43,273 nt of DNA from Ilumatobacteraceae bacterium (GCA_024644465.1 JAHEKY010000017.1:1-43273); one strand, 5' to 3'. Counted from the stretch's first letter, positions 16,939-23,880 are shown. A program made the numbers and translations. Notes: generated by a model from the sequence alone, not told the origin.

Positions 16939-17427
16939 TCAGGGGAGCGCGACGAGGAAGCGGCGCAGGATCGCCGCGAGGTTCGCCCGGTCGCGCTCGC
17001 CGAGCACGCCGACGATCGTCGCTTCGTTCGCGGCGTGGTCCGCGACGGCAGCATCGACGACCTGTCGGCCCAGCGACGTCAGCGTGACCAGGACGACCCG
17101 GCCGTCGTCGGGGTCGGGGGAGCGCTCGACGAGACCGCGCTGCTCGATCCGGTCGATGCGGTTCGTCATCGCCCCCGACGTGATCATCATCGAGTCGAGC
17201 AACTGACCGACCGTGAGCCGGAACGGCGCTCCGGAACGGCGCAGCGTGGCGATCACGTCGAACTCCCACGACTCGAGGCCGTGTTCTGCGAACGCCGCGT
17301 TCAAGCGGGGCCGAATCGCCCGTTCCAGTCGGCTGATCCGCCCGATGACGCCCATCGCGGACACGTCGAGGTCCGGGCGCTCTCGGCCCCACTGTTCGAG
17401 GATGTCATCGACCTGATCGCGTTCCAT
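16939..17427 (-). CDS. MarR-family transcriptional regulator (controls EamA divergon)
   Basis: 162 aa. The winged helix is FDVIATLRRSGAPFRLTVGQLLDSMMITSGAMTNRIDRIEQRGLVERSPDPDDGRVVLVTLT. Here LTVGQLLDSMMITSGAMTNRIDRIE is the helix-turn-helix, and the DDGR wing is diagnostic of MarR proteins. The long N-terminal and C-terminal helices form the dimer. It is divergent from an EamA transporter, and the shared region holds two ATCTTGAC palindromes. It probably represses both genes until a ligand binds. ATG 17427 is leaderless (TAGAGT, six bases). Confidence 0.93.
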   Translation of the reverse strand: MERDQVDDILEQWGRERPDLDVSAMGVIGRISRLERAIRPRLNAAFAEHGLESWEFDVIATLRRSGAPFRLTVGQLLDSMMITSGAMTNRIDRIEQRGLVERSPDPDDGRVVLVTLTSLGRQVVDAAVADHAANEATIVGVLGERDRANLAAILRRFLVALP

Positions 17428-17433
17428 CGCCTC

Positions 17434-17439
17434 ACTCTA
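17434..17439 (-). promoter_or_regulatory. -10 box of the marR-type gene (leaderless)
   Basis: TAGAGT on the minus strand, six bases before ATG 17427. The upstream palindrome at 17446-17463 covers the expected -35 region. Confidence 0.55.
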
Positions 17440-17445
17440 CACAAA

Positions 17446-17463
17446 TATCTTGACGTCAAGATA
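17446..17463. promoter_or_regulatory. MarR operator 1, perfect 18-base palindrome
   Basis: TATCTTGACGTCAAGATA. Dyad with perfect 9-base arms between the divergent marR and eamA genes. It includes TTGACG (17450-17455), which stands 17 bases before TAGAGA (17473-17478), a plausible promoter for the transporter. Confidence 0.7.
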
Positions 17464-17478
17464 ATGTGAGAGTAGAGA

Positions 17479-17496
17479 TATCTTGACATCGAGACA
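17479..17496. promoter_or_regulatory. MarR operator 2, imperfect copy
   Basis: TATCTTGACATCGAGACA. The left arm is identical to operator 1 and the right arm is degenerate. It is centred 33 bases (about three helical turns) from operator 1 and covers the expected transcription start of the transporter gene. Confidence 0.6.
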
Positions 17497-17509
17497 ATTG
17501 GAGAACGAG

Positions 17510-18469
17510 ATGACCACCGCCCAGCTCATCACCACTTCATCGGTCGCCGTCCCGGCCGATGAACCGGCAGGTTCGTCACTCCGGAGGATCGCGGCGATCA
17601 CGGCGTTCACACCGGCGGTGTGGGGCACGACGTACCTCGTCGCGACCGAACTGCTTCCCGCCGGCCGGCCGATGCTCGCCGCCACGGTGCGGGCCCTGCC
17701 CGTCGGCGTCGCCTTCATGCTCCGCACCCGGCTGCTTCCGGCAGGCGTCTGGTGGGTACGGGCGATCACGCTCGGCTTCCTCAACATCGGTGCGTTCTTC
17801 GCCCTGCTCTTCATCGCGGCATTCCGCCTGCCCGGTGGTGTCGCCGCGACCGCCGGCGCGATCCAACCGCTCGTCGCGGCGGCGATCGCCGCCGTCGTGC
17901 TGCACGAGGCGTTCACCCGTCGGACCGCGCTGGCCGGGATCGCCGGCATCGCCGGTGTCGGGCTGCTCGTCCTCCAGCCCGGCGCTCGCCTCGACGCCGT
18001 CGGCCTGCTCGCCGCATTCGCCGGCACCGTGTCGATGGCGACCGGCGTCGTGCTCACCAAGCACTGGGGGCGCCCGGTCGACCTGCTGACGTTCACCGGG
18101 TGGCAGCTGACGGCGGGTGGCGTGATGCTCGTCCCGGTCGCACTCCTCGTCGAGGGCGTCCCGCCCGTGCCGACCGCGACCAACCTGCTCGGATTCGCGT
18201 GGCTGTCGATCGTCGGCACCGGGCTCGCGTACAGCCTGTGGTTCCGGGGCATCGGGGCGCTGCCGATCGCGATGACGAGCTTCCTCGTCCTGCTCAGCCC
18301 GCTCGTTGCGACGGTGCTGGGCTGGCTCGTACTCGACCAGCGTCTGACCCCGCTCCAGGTCGTCGGGGCGCTGCTCGTGGCCGCCGCCGTCGTGACCCCT
18401 CACGTCCGGCGCCGCCGCGACGCCACCGTGAACGTTGCCACTTTCGGCCGGACCGGATTCGCGCGATAA
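17510..18469 (+). CDS. EamA/DMT-family transporter
   Basis: 319 aa. Ten hydrophobic helices fall in two EamA halves. The first opens AAITAFTPAVWGTTYLVATELLP and contains FRLPGGVAATAGAIQPLVAAAIAAVVL. The second contains GFAWLSIVGTGLAYSLWFRGIGALPIAMTSFLVLLSPLVATVLGWLVL. Family members export metabolites or amino acids across the inner membrane; the substrate is unknown. ATG 17510 is preceded by GGAGAACGAG. The open frame upstream from 17483 runs through the operator and is rejected as a start. It is divergent from, and probably controlled by, the MarR protein next door. Confidence 0.9.
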   Translation: MTTAQLITTSSVAVPADEPAGSSLRRIAAITAFTPAVWGTTYLVATELLPAGRPMLAATVRALPVGVAFMLRTRLLPAGVWWVRAITLGFLNIGAFFALLFIAAFRLPGGVAATAGAIQPLVAAAIAAVVLHEAFTRRTALAGIAGIAGVGLLVLQPGARLDAVGLLAAFAGTVSMATGVVLTKHWGRPVDLLTFTGWQLTAGGVMLVPVALLVEGVPPVPTATNLLGFAWLSIVGTGLAYSLWFRGIGALPIAMTSFLVLLSPLVATVLGWLVLDQRLTPLQVVGALLVAAAVVTPHVRRRRDATVNVATFGRTGFAR

Positions 18470-18520
18470 CTGGGGGGTGGCCGATCGAACGTCGGTCACC
18501 GACGAGCAGAGGAGCAGGAG

Positions 18521-19189
18521 ATGACATTGCGAATCAACGACGAAGCCCCGAACTTCGACGCCGACACGACCGTTGGCCGGATCAACTTCCACGAGTGGCT
18601 CGGTGACGGCTGGGGTCTGCTGTTCTCGCACCCGAAGGACTTCACGCCGGTGTGCACGACCGAACTCGGCGCCGTTGCCGCGCTCGCGGACGACTTCACC
18701 CAGCGCAACTGCAAGATCATCGGCGTCAGCGTCGACGGCGTCTCCGACCACGACGCCTGGGTCGGCGACATCACGAAGGCGACCGGCCAGACGGTGAACT
18801 ACCCGCTGATCGGCGACCCCGAACTCGAGGTCGTGAAGCTGTACGACATGCTGCCCGGTGACTCGGGTGACACCTCCGACGGGCGGACCGCCGCCGACAA
18901 CGCCACCGCCCGTTCGGTGTTCATCATCGGCCCGGACAAGAAGATCAAGGCGACGTTGACGTACCCGATGACGACCGGCCGCAACTTCGCGGAGATCCTG
19001 CGGTTGCTCGACTCGTGCCAGCTCACCGCCAATCACCAGGTCGCGACACCCGCGAACTGGAACCAGGGCGAGGACGTCATCATCGTGCCGAGCGTCTCCG
19101 ACGAGGCGGCGGCCGAGAAGTATCCCGACGGCTGGGAGACCCGCCTGCCGTACCTCCGCTTCGTCAAGGAGGACGCGATCGGCCGCTGA
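18521..19189 (+). CDS. 1-Cys peroxiredoxin (Prx6-type)
   Basis: 222 aa. LRINDEAPNFDADTTVGRINFHEWLGDGWGLLFSHPKDFTPVCTTELG contains the peroxidatic Cys in the PVCTTE motif (about residue 45). The remaining Cys residues (RNCKI and DSCQL) are not in the usual resolving positions. The C-terminal dimerisation extension with NWNQGEDVIIVPSVSDEAA and a YLRF ending is the Prx6/1-Cys form. It reduces hydrogen peroxide and organic or lipid peroxides in the cytoplasm. AGGAGCAGGAG precedes ATG 18521. The actinobacterial reductant (mycothiol or another) cannot be read from the sequence. Confidence 0.95.
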   Translation: MTLRINDEAPNFDADTTVGRINFHEWLGDGWGLLFSHPKDFTPVCTTELGAVAALADDFTQRNCKIIGVSVDGVSDHDAWVGDITKATGQTVNYPLIGDPELEVVKLYDMLPGDSGDTSDGRTAADNATARSVFIIGPDKKIKATLTYPMTTGRNFAEILRLLDSCQLTANHQVATPANWNQGEDVIIVPSVSDEAAAEKYPDGWETRLPYLRFVKEDAIGR

Positions 19190-19202
19190 CCGTCAGGCCG
19201 AC

Positions 19203-19221
19203 CCGGCGCCACCCCCGCCGG
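19203..19221. terminator. Hairpin between convergent genes
   Basis: CCGGCG-ccacccc-CGCCGG lies between the peroxiredoxin stop and the FMN reductase stop (19222). GC-rich, no T-run; a modest terminator candidate. Confidence 0.4.
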
Positions 19222-19824
19222 TCACGCGGCGCGGAGGCCGCGCGTCGCCGTGACGAAGGTCAGCAACTTGTCGGTCACGGCGGCCAGTGTCCGCGCCGCG
19301 CCGTCCGGTGCGGTGAACACGCCGTTGCGCACGTGGTCGTCGATGCGGGGCAGGTTGACCATGTCGGGCAGGGGGAACATCCCGAGCGTCGCCAGTACCT
19401 GCTTGGCCATCTCGACCGAGCGGACGCCTCCGAACGCGCCGCCCGAGTACGACACGAACGCCGCCGGCTTGTGTTGCCACTCCCAGTACAGGAAGTCGAG
19501 CGCATTCATCAGCGAGCCGGGCATCGAGCGGTTGTACTCCGGCAGGACGAACACGAGCGCGTCGGCGCTCGCGACCAGCCGGCTCCACCGCTTCGTGTGC
19601 TCGTGGACGTAGTCGCGCGCCGACGGGTGATGCGGCTCGTCGAGCAACGGCAGACCGATCTCAGCGAGATCGGCGACGGTCGCCCGGACATCGCCCCGCT
19701 CGGCCAGTTCGGTGTCGACCCACCTGGCGATCGATGGGCCGTTGCGGCCCGGGCGGGTGCTCGACACGACGATCAGCACGTGCGGCGGTTGTGGCAGCGG
19801 GACTCGGTCGGAAGTGTCTGACAT
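19222..19824 (-). CDS. NAD(P)H-dependent FMN reductase (flavodoxin fold)
   Basis: 200 aa. VLIVVSSTRPGRNGPSIARWV is the flavin phosphate-binding loop (S-T-R-x-G-R) of NADPH-dependent FMN reductases. ADALVFVLPEYNRSMPGSLMNALDFLYWEW is the second flavin-binding segment (PEYN...P..LKNALD-type). It reduces FMN or quinones with NAD(P)H. ATG 19824 sits inside a palindrome and 7 bases after TATACT. The longer upstream frame runs into the divergent MarR gene and is rejected. Regulation by that MarR protein is likely. Confidence 0.92.
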   Translation of the reverse strand: MSDTSDRVPLPQPPHVLIVVSSTRPGRNGPSIARWVDTELAERGDVRATVADLAEIGLPLLDEPHHPSARDYVHEHTKRWSRLVASADALVFVLPEYNRSMPGSLMNALDFLYWEWQHKPAAFVSYSGGAFGGVRSVEMAKQVLATLGMFPLPDMVNLPRIDDHVRNGVFTAPDGAARTLAAVTDKLLTFVTATRGLRAA

Positions 19825-19829
19825 GTCAG
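19818..19829. promoter_or_regulatory. MarR operator A over the start codon
   Basis: CTGACATGTCAG, a perfect 12-base palindrome containing the ATG of the FMN reductase gene and its presumed transcription start. Confidence 0.6.
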
Positions 19830-19831
19830 TG

Positions 19832-19859
19832 AGTATAGTGACGATTGCTGATATGTCAA
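19832..19859 (-). promoter_or_regulatory. Strong sigma-70-type promoter of the FMN reductase gene
   Basis: On the minus strand TTGACA (19859-19854), 16-base spacer, TATACT (19837-19832), then 7 bases to ATG. It is the best consensus promoter in the window. Its -35 lies in the second palindrome. Confidence 0.65.
19848..19859. promoter_or_regulatory. MarR operator B over the -35 region
   Basis: CTGATATGTCAA is a near copy of CTGACATGTCAG and starts 30 bases from it. It overlaps the -35 of the FMN reductase promoter and lies upstream of the MarR gene's -10. Confidence 0.55.
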
Positions 19860-19870
19860 ACAAATTCGGG

Positions 19871-19876
19871 TAGGGT
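19871..19876 (+). promoter_or_regulatory. -10 box of the second marR-type gene (leaderless)
   Basis: TAGGGT with a six-base spacer before ATG 19883. Confidence 0.5.
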
Positions 19877-19882
19877 CGGGTC

Positions 19883-20374
19883 ATGGCGACGACACGCTGG
19901 CTCGACCCGACCGAGGAACAGGCGTGGCGCGGGCTGCGCCGCATCGACTACACGGTGCTCGCCGAGATCCGTCGGGACCTGCTGCACGACGCCGGTCTGT
20001 CCGACGCCGACTACGAAGTGATGACGAACCTCTCGGACGCGGCCCACGACCGCCTCCGGTCGGGCGAACTCGCCGCCCAGATGCGCTGGTCGACGAGCCG
20101 GCTCTCGCATCAACTGCGGCGGATGGAGGAGCGCGGGCTCGTGGCCCGTGGCGGCGACGCCGCCGACGGGCGCGGCTCGACCGTCGAGCTCACGCCGCAC
20201 GGGCGCGCGCTGCTCGTCGAGACGGCACCGAAGCACCTCGCGTCGGTCCGCAGGCACCTGTTCGACCGGCTGCGACCCGATCAGGTCCCCCAGCTCGCCG
20301 ACATCATGGCGACGCTGCTCGCGCCGGAGCCGTCGCCGCGCGATGCGCCCGGCGACGGCCTGAGGGCGACGTGA
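19883..20374 (+). CDS. MarR-family transcriptional regulator (controls FMN reductase divergon)
   Basis: 163 aa. Winged helix: YEVMTNLSDAAHDRLRSGELAAQMRWSTSRLSHQLRRMEERGLVARGGDAADGRGSTVELT, with a recognition helix around STSRLSHQLRRME and the DGRGS wing. Long flanking helices are expected to form the dimer. It is divergent from the FMN reductase gene, with two TGACATGTCA-like dyads between them. By analogy with similar divergons, the regulator probably represses itself and the reductase and is released by a quinone or oxidant; the ligand is inference. The start at ATG 19883 is supported by the leaderless TAGGGT box. Confidence 0.92.
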   Translation: MATTRWLDPTEEQAWRGLRRIDYTVLAEIRRDLLHDAGLSDADYEVMTNLSDAAHDRLRSGELAAQMRWSTSRLSHQLRRMEERGLVARGGDAADGRGSTVELTPHGRALLVETAPKHLASVRRHLFDRLRPDQVPQLADIMATLLAPEPSPRDAPGDGLRAT

Positions 20375-21019
20375 TCAGTCGCCGCTGATGTTGACGTAGA
20401 TCCCGCTCCGCACGAGGTCGGCGCTCGGATCGGCCATGAAGCCGCCCCACAGTGCCTGCCACTCCGCGTCGGCCGCGGCCTTGTCGGCATACGCGCCGTA
20501 TGCGTCCAGGTCGGTGAAGCCGTTCGGGATCATGATCGTCGCCGGATACGCGCCGATCACCGATTGCATCGTGCGGCTGGTCCCACCCAGGCGCTCGATG
20601 ATCGGGGCTGCCTCCTGCACCCGCCCGAGGAACTCCTCGAGCCGGCCGGGCTTGGCGCGCCACTGCGTCGTCAACACGGCTCCGAGCGGCCGGCCGGGGT
20701 CCGGCTTGAACGTCGGGTCGAGATCGGCGAACAGCGACGACTCGACCTGTTCGGCGGCCTTCGCCTTCACCGCGTCGGCGTAGAACTGCTGCCAACCGGC
20801 GTCGGCCTGCACCTTCTGGAGGCCGGCGACGTGGTCGGCGTTGCTCGGGTAGTTGACGGCGACCGCGAGCGATCCGATGTCGGTCCCGGCGATCGGTTGC
20901 AGCGTGATCGCTGCCAAGCCGAGCCCCCGCAGCCGTGCGGTGGCGCCGACCATGAGCGCAAGATGATCCTCCAGTCGACCGGGCGCGGTCTTGAACGAGA
21001 CGAGGCTGATGACCCCCAT
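20375..21019 (-). CDS. Two-domain ferredoxin-like (NIPSNAP/ABM-like) protein
   Basis: 214 aa. Two internally similar halves of about 105 residues are visible. The first is SLVSFKTAPGRLEDHLALM...IGSLAVAVNYPSNADHVAGLQK....W.QFYADAV. The second is VLTTQWRAKPGRLEEFLGRV...PATIMIPNGFTDLDAYGAYADK...EWQALWGGF. This is the pattern of a duplicated dimeric alpha-beta barrel, as in NIPSNAP and antibiotic monooxygenase-like proteins. No catalytic role can be assigned. ATG 21019 is preceded by AAGGAGGG and a TACTGT box at 21056-21061. Its stop abuts the MarR stop. Confidence 0.7.
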   Translation of the reverse strand: MGVISLVSFKTAPGRLEDHLALMVGATARLRGLGLAAITLQPIAGTDIGSLAVAVNYPSNADHVAGLQKVQADAGWQQFYADAVKAKAAEQVESSLFADLDPTFKPDPGRPLGAVLTTQWRAKPGRLEEFLGRVQEAAPIIERLGGTSRTMQSVIGAYPATIMIPNGFTDLDAYGAYADKAAADAEWQALWGGFMADPSADLVRSGIYVNISGD

Positions 21020-21055
21020 GTGTGTGTCCCTCCTTGTGTTCTGTCCCCTGATCCG

Positions 21056-21061
21056 ACAGTA
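21056..21061 (-). promoter_or_regulatory. Candidate -10 of the NIPSNAP-like gene
   Basis: TACTGT on the minus strand, followed by a leader of about 30 bases that carries AAGGAGGG before ATG 21019. This is one of the leadered genes in the window. Confidence 0.45.
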
Positions 21062-21212
21062 CCAACGACGTCAATGGGCCCGCCCTGCCGCGCAGCGCGA
21101 GATCCCGAGGCGGAACTCGCCACGGGCAGTGGTTTCGGTCGCCTGCGACCACCCGCAGCACACCGCGCGGCAGCTGTCGGGACGACCCCGTGGAATCGGC
21201 AATGATGGGGGC

Positions 21213-21848
21213 ATGACCGATGGATGGACACTGGCCGCGAAAGCCCGCAAGGAGTACGCCGACATGGTCGCCGAACTCACGCCGCAGCAACTCGAGCACT
21301 CGACGCTGTGCGACGGATGGACGGCGCACGACGTCACGGCACACCTCGCGACGTTCGTCGAGGTGCCGTTCCCGAAGTTCATGTTCAACGTCGCCAAGAA
21401 GCGGGGCGACTTCGACGCCGCGGCGGTGACGATGGCCAAGGGCCTCGCCGAGCGGTCGACCGACGAACTCGTCACGACGCTGCGCACGAAGGCGGGCAAG
21501 AAGGCGTCGGTCCCGATCTTCCCCGGCGAGCTGACCGTGACCGACGTCGTGGTCCACGAACAGGACGTCCGGCGCGGCCTCGACCTGCCGGGAGCTCCCG
21601 ATCCCGAACTCGTCCAGACCGCCCTCGAGTTCCTGACGACGAACAAGCGCGCGTCGCTGCTGCTCGAGAAGAAGGGCGTGCTCGACGGCCTGCGGTTCGA
21701 GGCGACCGACCTCGACTGGGCGCACGGGGAGGGCGAGGTCGTCAAGGGCACCGGCGAGGCACTGTTGCTGGCGATGACGCGCCGCCCGGTCTTCGACGAG
21801 CTCGAAGGCGACGGCGTCGCGACACTGAAGGCGCGCCAGGAGGCTTGA
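21213..21848 (+). CDS. MDMPI/DinB-family mycothiol-dependent enzyme
   Basis: 211 aa. The N-terminal helix bundle is AKARKEYADMVAELTPQQLEHSTLCDGWTAHDVTAHLATFVEVP, where the LCDGWTAHDVTAHL motif supplies the conserved Trp and His of the mycothiol-dependent maleylpyruvate isomerase family. A further His is in DVVVHEQDVRRGL (canonical HxxDhrR). These three His/Glu sites normally bind a divalent metal. The substrate is unknown; members catalyse thiol-dependent isomerisation or detoxification. ATG 21213 has AATGAT with a six-base spacer upstream, suggesting a leaderless start. The presence of this family agrees with a mycothiol-making actinobacterium. Confidence 0.85.
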   Translation: MTDGWTLAAKARKEYADMVAELTPQQLEHSTLCDGWTAHDVTAHLATFVEVPFPKFMFNVAKKRGDFDAAAVTMAKGLAERSTDELVTTLRTKAGKKASVPIFPGELTVTDVVVHEQDVRRGLDLPGAPDPELVQTALEFLTTNKRASLLLEKKGVLDGLRFEATDLDWAHGEGEVVKGTGEALLLAMTRRPVFDELEGDGVATLKARQEA

Positions 21849-21871
21849 CCCCGTCGTTCAGCGACGGGGTC
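21847..21871. terminator. Bidirectional terminator overlapping both stop codons
   Basis: GACCCCGTCG-TTCAG-CGACGGGGTC. The stem has ten perfect pairs and a 5-base loop. It begins in the stop codon of the MDMPI gene, and its loop contains the stop of the convergent O-methyltransferase gene. Confidence 0.75.
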
Positions 21872-22517
21872 GGATCAGGGTGATGCCGTCGCCGATCGTG
21901 AGGACCACGGCGGTGCAGTCGTCGCGCTGCGCGACCGCATCGTTGAACGCACGGATCGCCATCGTGTCCGTCGACGTGTCGTCGGGGTCGACGACCGCGC
22001 CGCTCCAGAGCACGTTGTCGACGAGGATCGCGCCACCGTCGACGACGCGCGGGAGCAGCAGGTCGAGGTACGTCGCGTAGCCGGCCTTGTCGGCGTCGAT
22101 GAACGCGAGGTCGACGTGCGGTTCCTCCGGGAGCGCCGCGAGTCCGTCCGCGGCCGGACCGAGCCGCACCTCGATCCGGTCCGCGACGCCGGCTGCCTCC
22201 CAGGCCTCGCGCGCCGTGGCGAGGTACGTGTCGACGAGTTCGAAACAGATCAACCGCCCGCCGGCCGGCAGCCCGCGTGCCAGCCAGAGCGCGGACATCC
22301 CCGTGAACGTGCCGACCTCGACGACGGTCCGGGCACCGCTGATCGAGACGATCGCCTCGAGGAACCGGCCCTGGTCGCCGCCGATGTTCATCGCCGCGCT
22401 CGCGCCGAATCGTTCGCGCGTCCGCTCGGCGAGCTGCTCGGAGACCACGTCGCCACGGGGGTTGGCGTGCTCCACGGCGTAGGCGTGCACGGCGGGGTCG
22501 ATACCGAACGACTTCAC
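21858..22517 (-). CDS. Class I SAM-dependent O-methyltransferase (caffeoyl-CoA OMT-like)
   Basis: 219 aa. Motif I is VVEVGTFTGMSALWLARGLP; motif II is RLICFELVDTYLATAREAWEAAGV; LAFIDADKAGYATYLDLLLPRVVDGGAILVDNVLWSG carries the metal-binding Asp residues (D-x-D-K and D-N) of the family 3 enzymes. It methylates a hydroxyl, often of a catechol, using SAM and a divalent cation. GTG 22517 gives the usual VKSFG start, with CAGGCT and a six-base spacer upstream. The longer form starting at 22547 adds ten residues without similarity. Confidence 0.92.
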   Translation of the reverse strand: MKSFGIDPAVHAYAVEHANPRGDVVSEQLAERTRERFGASAAMNIGGDQGRFLEAIVSISGARTVVEVGTFTGMSALWLARGLPAGGRLICFELVDTYLATAREAWEAAGVADRIEVRLGPAADGLAALPEEPHVDLAFIDADKAGYATYLDLLLPRVVDGGAILVDNVLWSGAVVDPDDTSTDTMAIRAFNDAVAQRDDCTAVVLTIGDGITLIRPRR

Positions 22518-22659
22518 CGCCCGAGCCTGCCACACGTGCGCCGGCACGGGCGAGCGGTCCCCTCCACGCGACGGAGCGCGCGGTTTGAGGCGCTCCGGCG
22601 CGGGGTATGCGCGAGGTCGACGGGCGGCTGAGCAAGCCCAACCACAAGGAGTACGACCA

Positions 22660-22998
22660 ATGACCGACCTCTGGAACTACCGGCCGGACGCGAAGGCGAC
22701 CGACGTCGACCTCGTCGGGTACGACGTCGAGGCCACCGACGGCCACATCGGCACGATCGACGATTCGAGCGCCGAGTTCGACGATGCCTACCTCGTCGTC
22801 GACACCGGCTTCTGGATCTTCGGCAAGAAGCGGGTCATCCCCGCCCGGGCCGTGAAGCAGATCAACGTCGACGACGAGAAGGTCTTCATCGACATGACCA
22901 AGGAGCAGGTCGAGGGCGCCCCGGACCATCACGCCGACTGGCGTGACCCGGAACACCGCGGGGTGATGGGCGCCTACTTCGCCCCGTTCATCTACTGA
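22660..22998 (+). CDS. PRC-barrel domain protein
   Basis: 112 aa. The N-terminal PRC-barrel is VDLVGYDVEATDGHIGTIDDSSAEFDDAYLVVDTGFWIFGKKRVIPARAVKQINVDDEKVFIDM. An acidic, His-containing tail ends AYFAPFIY. PRC-barrel proteins bind RNA, other proteins or metals; this single-domain form is common in stress-related actinobacterial loci and its role is unclear. AAGGAG precedes ATG 22660 by about 9 bases. Confidence 0.85.
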   Translation: MTDLWNYRPDAKATDVDLVGYDVEATDGHIGTIDDSSAEFDDAYLVVDTGFWIFGKKRVIPARAVKQINVDDEKVFIDMTKEQVEGAPDHHADWRDPEHRGVMGAYFAPFIY

Positions 22999-23073
22999 TC
23001 TCACGCTGACCCGACGCGGGCCCGATCGCACGACGTGGTCGGGCCCGCGGCGCGTCCGAACCGGCCGCCGCAG

Positions 23074-23090
23074 CTTGACGAAACCTTGAC
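23074..23090 (+). promoter_or_regulatory. Direct repeat CTTGAC at 11-base spacing
   Basis: CTTGACGAAACCTTGAC, two CTTGAC hexamers one helical turn apart, about 60 bases upstream of the selenoprotein candidate. It has the geometry of an OmpR/PhoB-type response-regulator site. Similar pairs occur at 1458-1474 and, as CTCAAG, at 8897-8913. Confidence 0.35.
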
Positions 23091-23147
23091 GATGAGGCGA
23101 CGCGTTCCGATGCGGTCGCGACGCATCCGGCGGGCCATGATCGGGGC

Positions 23148-23810
23148 GTGACGAACGCTCCGTCCACGTTCACCGACGCCCTGCTCGATCTGCGGCGGGC
23201 CGGCAGGGCGATCATCCTGACGACCCTCCGCGGTGACTGGTGACCGTACTGCTGCGGCCAGCTCGTGCGGCTGGCGTTCGAGACGGATCGGATCCACGAC
23301 GCCGGCGGTGAGGTGATCGCGATCAGCGTCGACGACGACGAACGCCAGGCCGCGATGTTCGCCCGCTGGCCGACGCCGCACGTGCGCTACGTCTCGGACC
23401 CGGACGGCGTGACGTTCCTGCGGCCGCTCGGCCTGTACGACCCCGAAGAACGTGGCGGCATCGCCCTCCCGGGCACACTCGTGTTCGACCCCGACGGCAC
23501 CGAGGTCTACCGCCATCGCGGACGTGACTTCGCCGATCGGACACACGACGAGGAGGCCTACGTCGCGCTCGAGGGCCTCGGCCTCGACCCGATCGACCCG
23601 CCGGCCGGCGGCCCTGTCGGCGCGGTCGACGTCGAACAGCGCGGTGTGTTCCAGCCCCGGATGCTCGGCGCGTACTTCCGCGGCAACCGTTCCGCGGTGA
23701 ACGCGCTGAGCCGGCGCGCGGTCGGCGACGAGACGCAGGCACTCGCCCGGGAACACCGGCTGATGTGTGATGTCACGCTCGCTGCGTGGGATGCAGTACG
23801 CGCCCGCTGA
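23148..23810 (+). CDS. Probable selenoprotein: peroxiredoxin-like thioredoxin-fold protein with UPYC redox motif (in-frame TGA read as Sec)
   Basis: 220 residues if TGA 23241-23243 is read as selenocysteine (U32). The frame runs from GTG 23148 to the stop at 23808-23810 with no other stop. Around it the translation is LTTLRGDW-U-PYCCGQL. AhpC/TSA-like peroxiredoxin relatives have RGDWCPYC at this point, so the TGA replaces exactly the first redox Cys while the second (C35) is kept. The fold continues normally: GGEVIAISVDDDE, VRYVSDPDGVTFLRPLGLYDP, ALPGTLVFDPDGTEVYRHRG. A hairpin follows the TGA. CATGAT with a six-base spacer precedes the GTG (leaderless). The alternative is a recent TGC-to-TGA nonsense change. 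Confidence 0.78.
23257..23275 (+). promoter_or_regulatory. Candidate bacterial SECIS hairpin
   Basis: GCCAGC-TCGTGCG-GCTGGC: six pairs and a 7-base loop whose first base is 20 positions after the last base of the TGA codon. The distance fits the window known for bacterial SECIS elements (about 16-37 bases). The loop contains G residues, but not at its first two positions when the stem is fully paired. Confidence 0.45.
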
Positions 23811-23880
23811 CCGCGAGCTGGCCTGGCCGGCCACGAGCCGCTCATCACCGAGCGCGACCCGACGGCCGGCGTCGTGAACG

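Noticed and set aside
19811-19829. GTGTCTGACATGTCAG as a fifth member of the TGTGTCTGACACA palindrome family.
   Set aside because: Only part of the core matches. It lies in coding sequence and forms a different dyad (CTGACATGTCAG) that pairs with a second copy as a MarR operator.
23241-23243. The TGA as an ordinary nonsense mutation making 23148-23810 a pseudogene.
   Set aside because: It is the only lesion in a 220-codon frame and coincides exactly with the redox Cys codon. A random nonsense change elsewhere was far more likely, though resequencing and SelB evidence are still needed.
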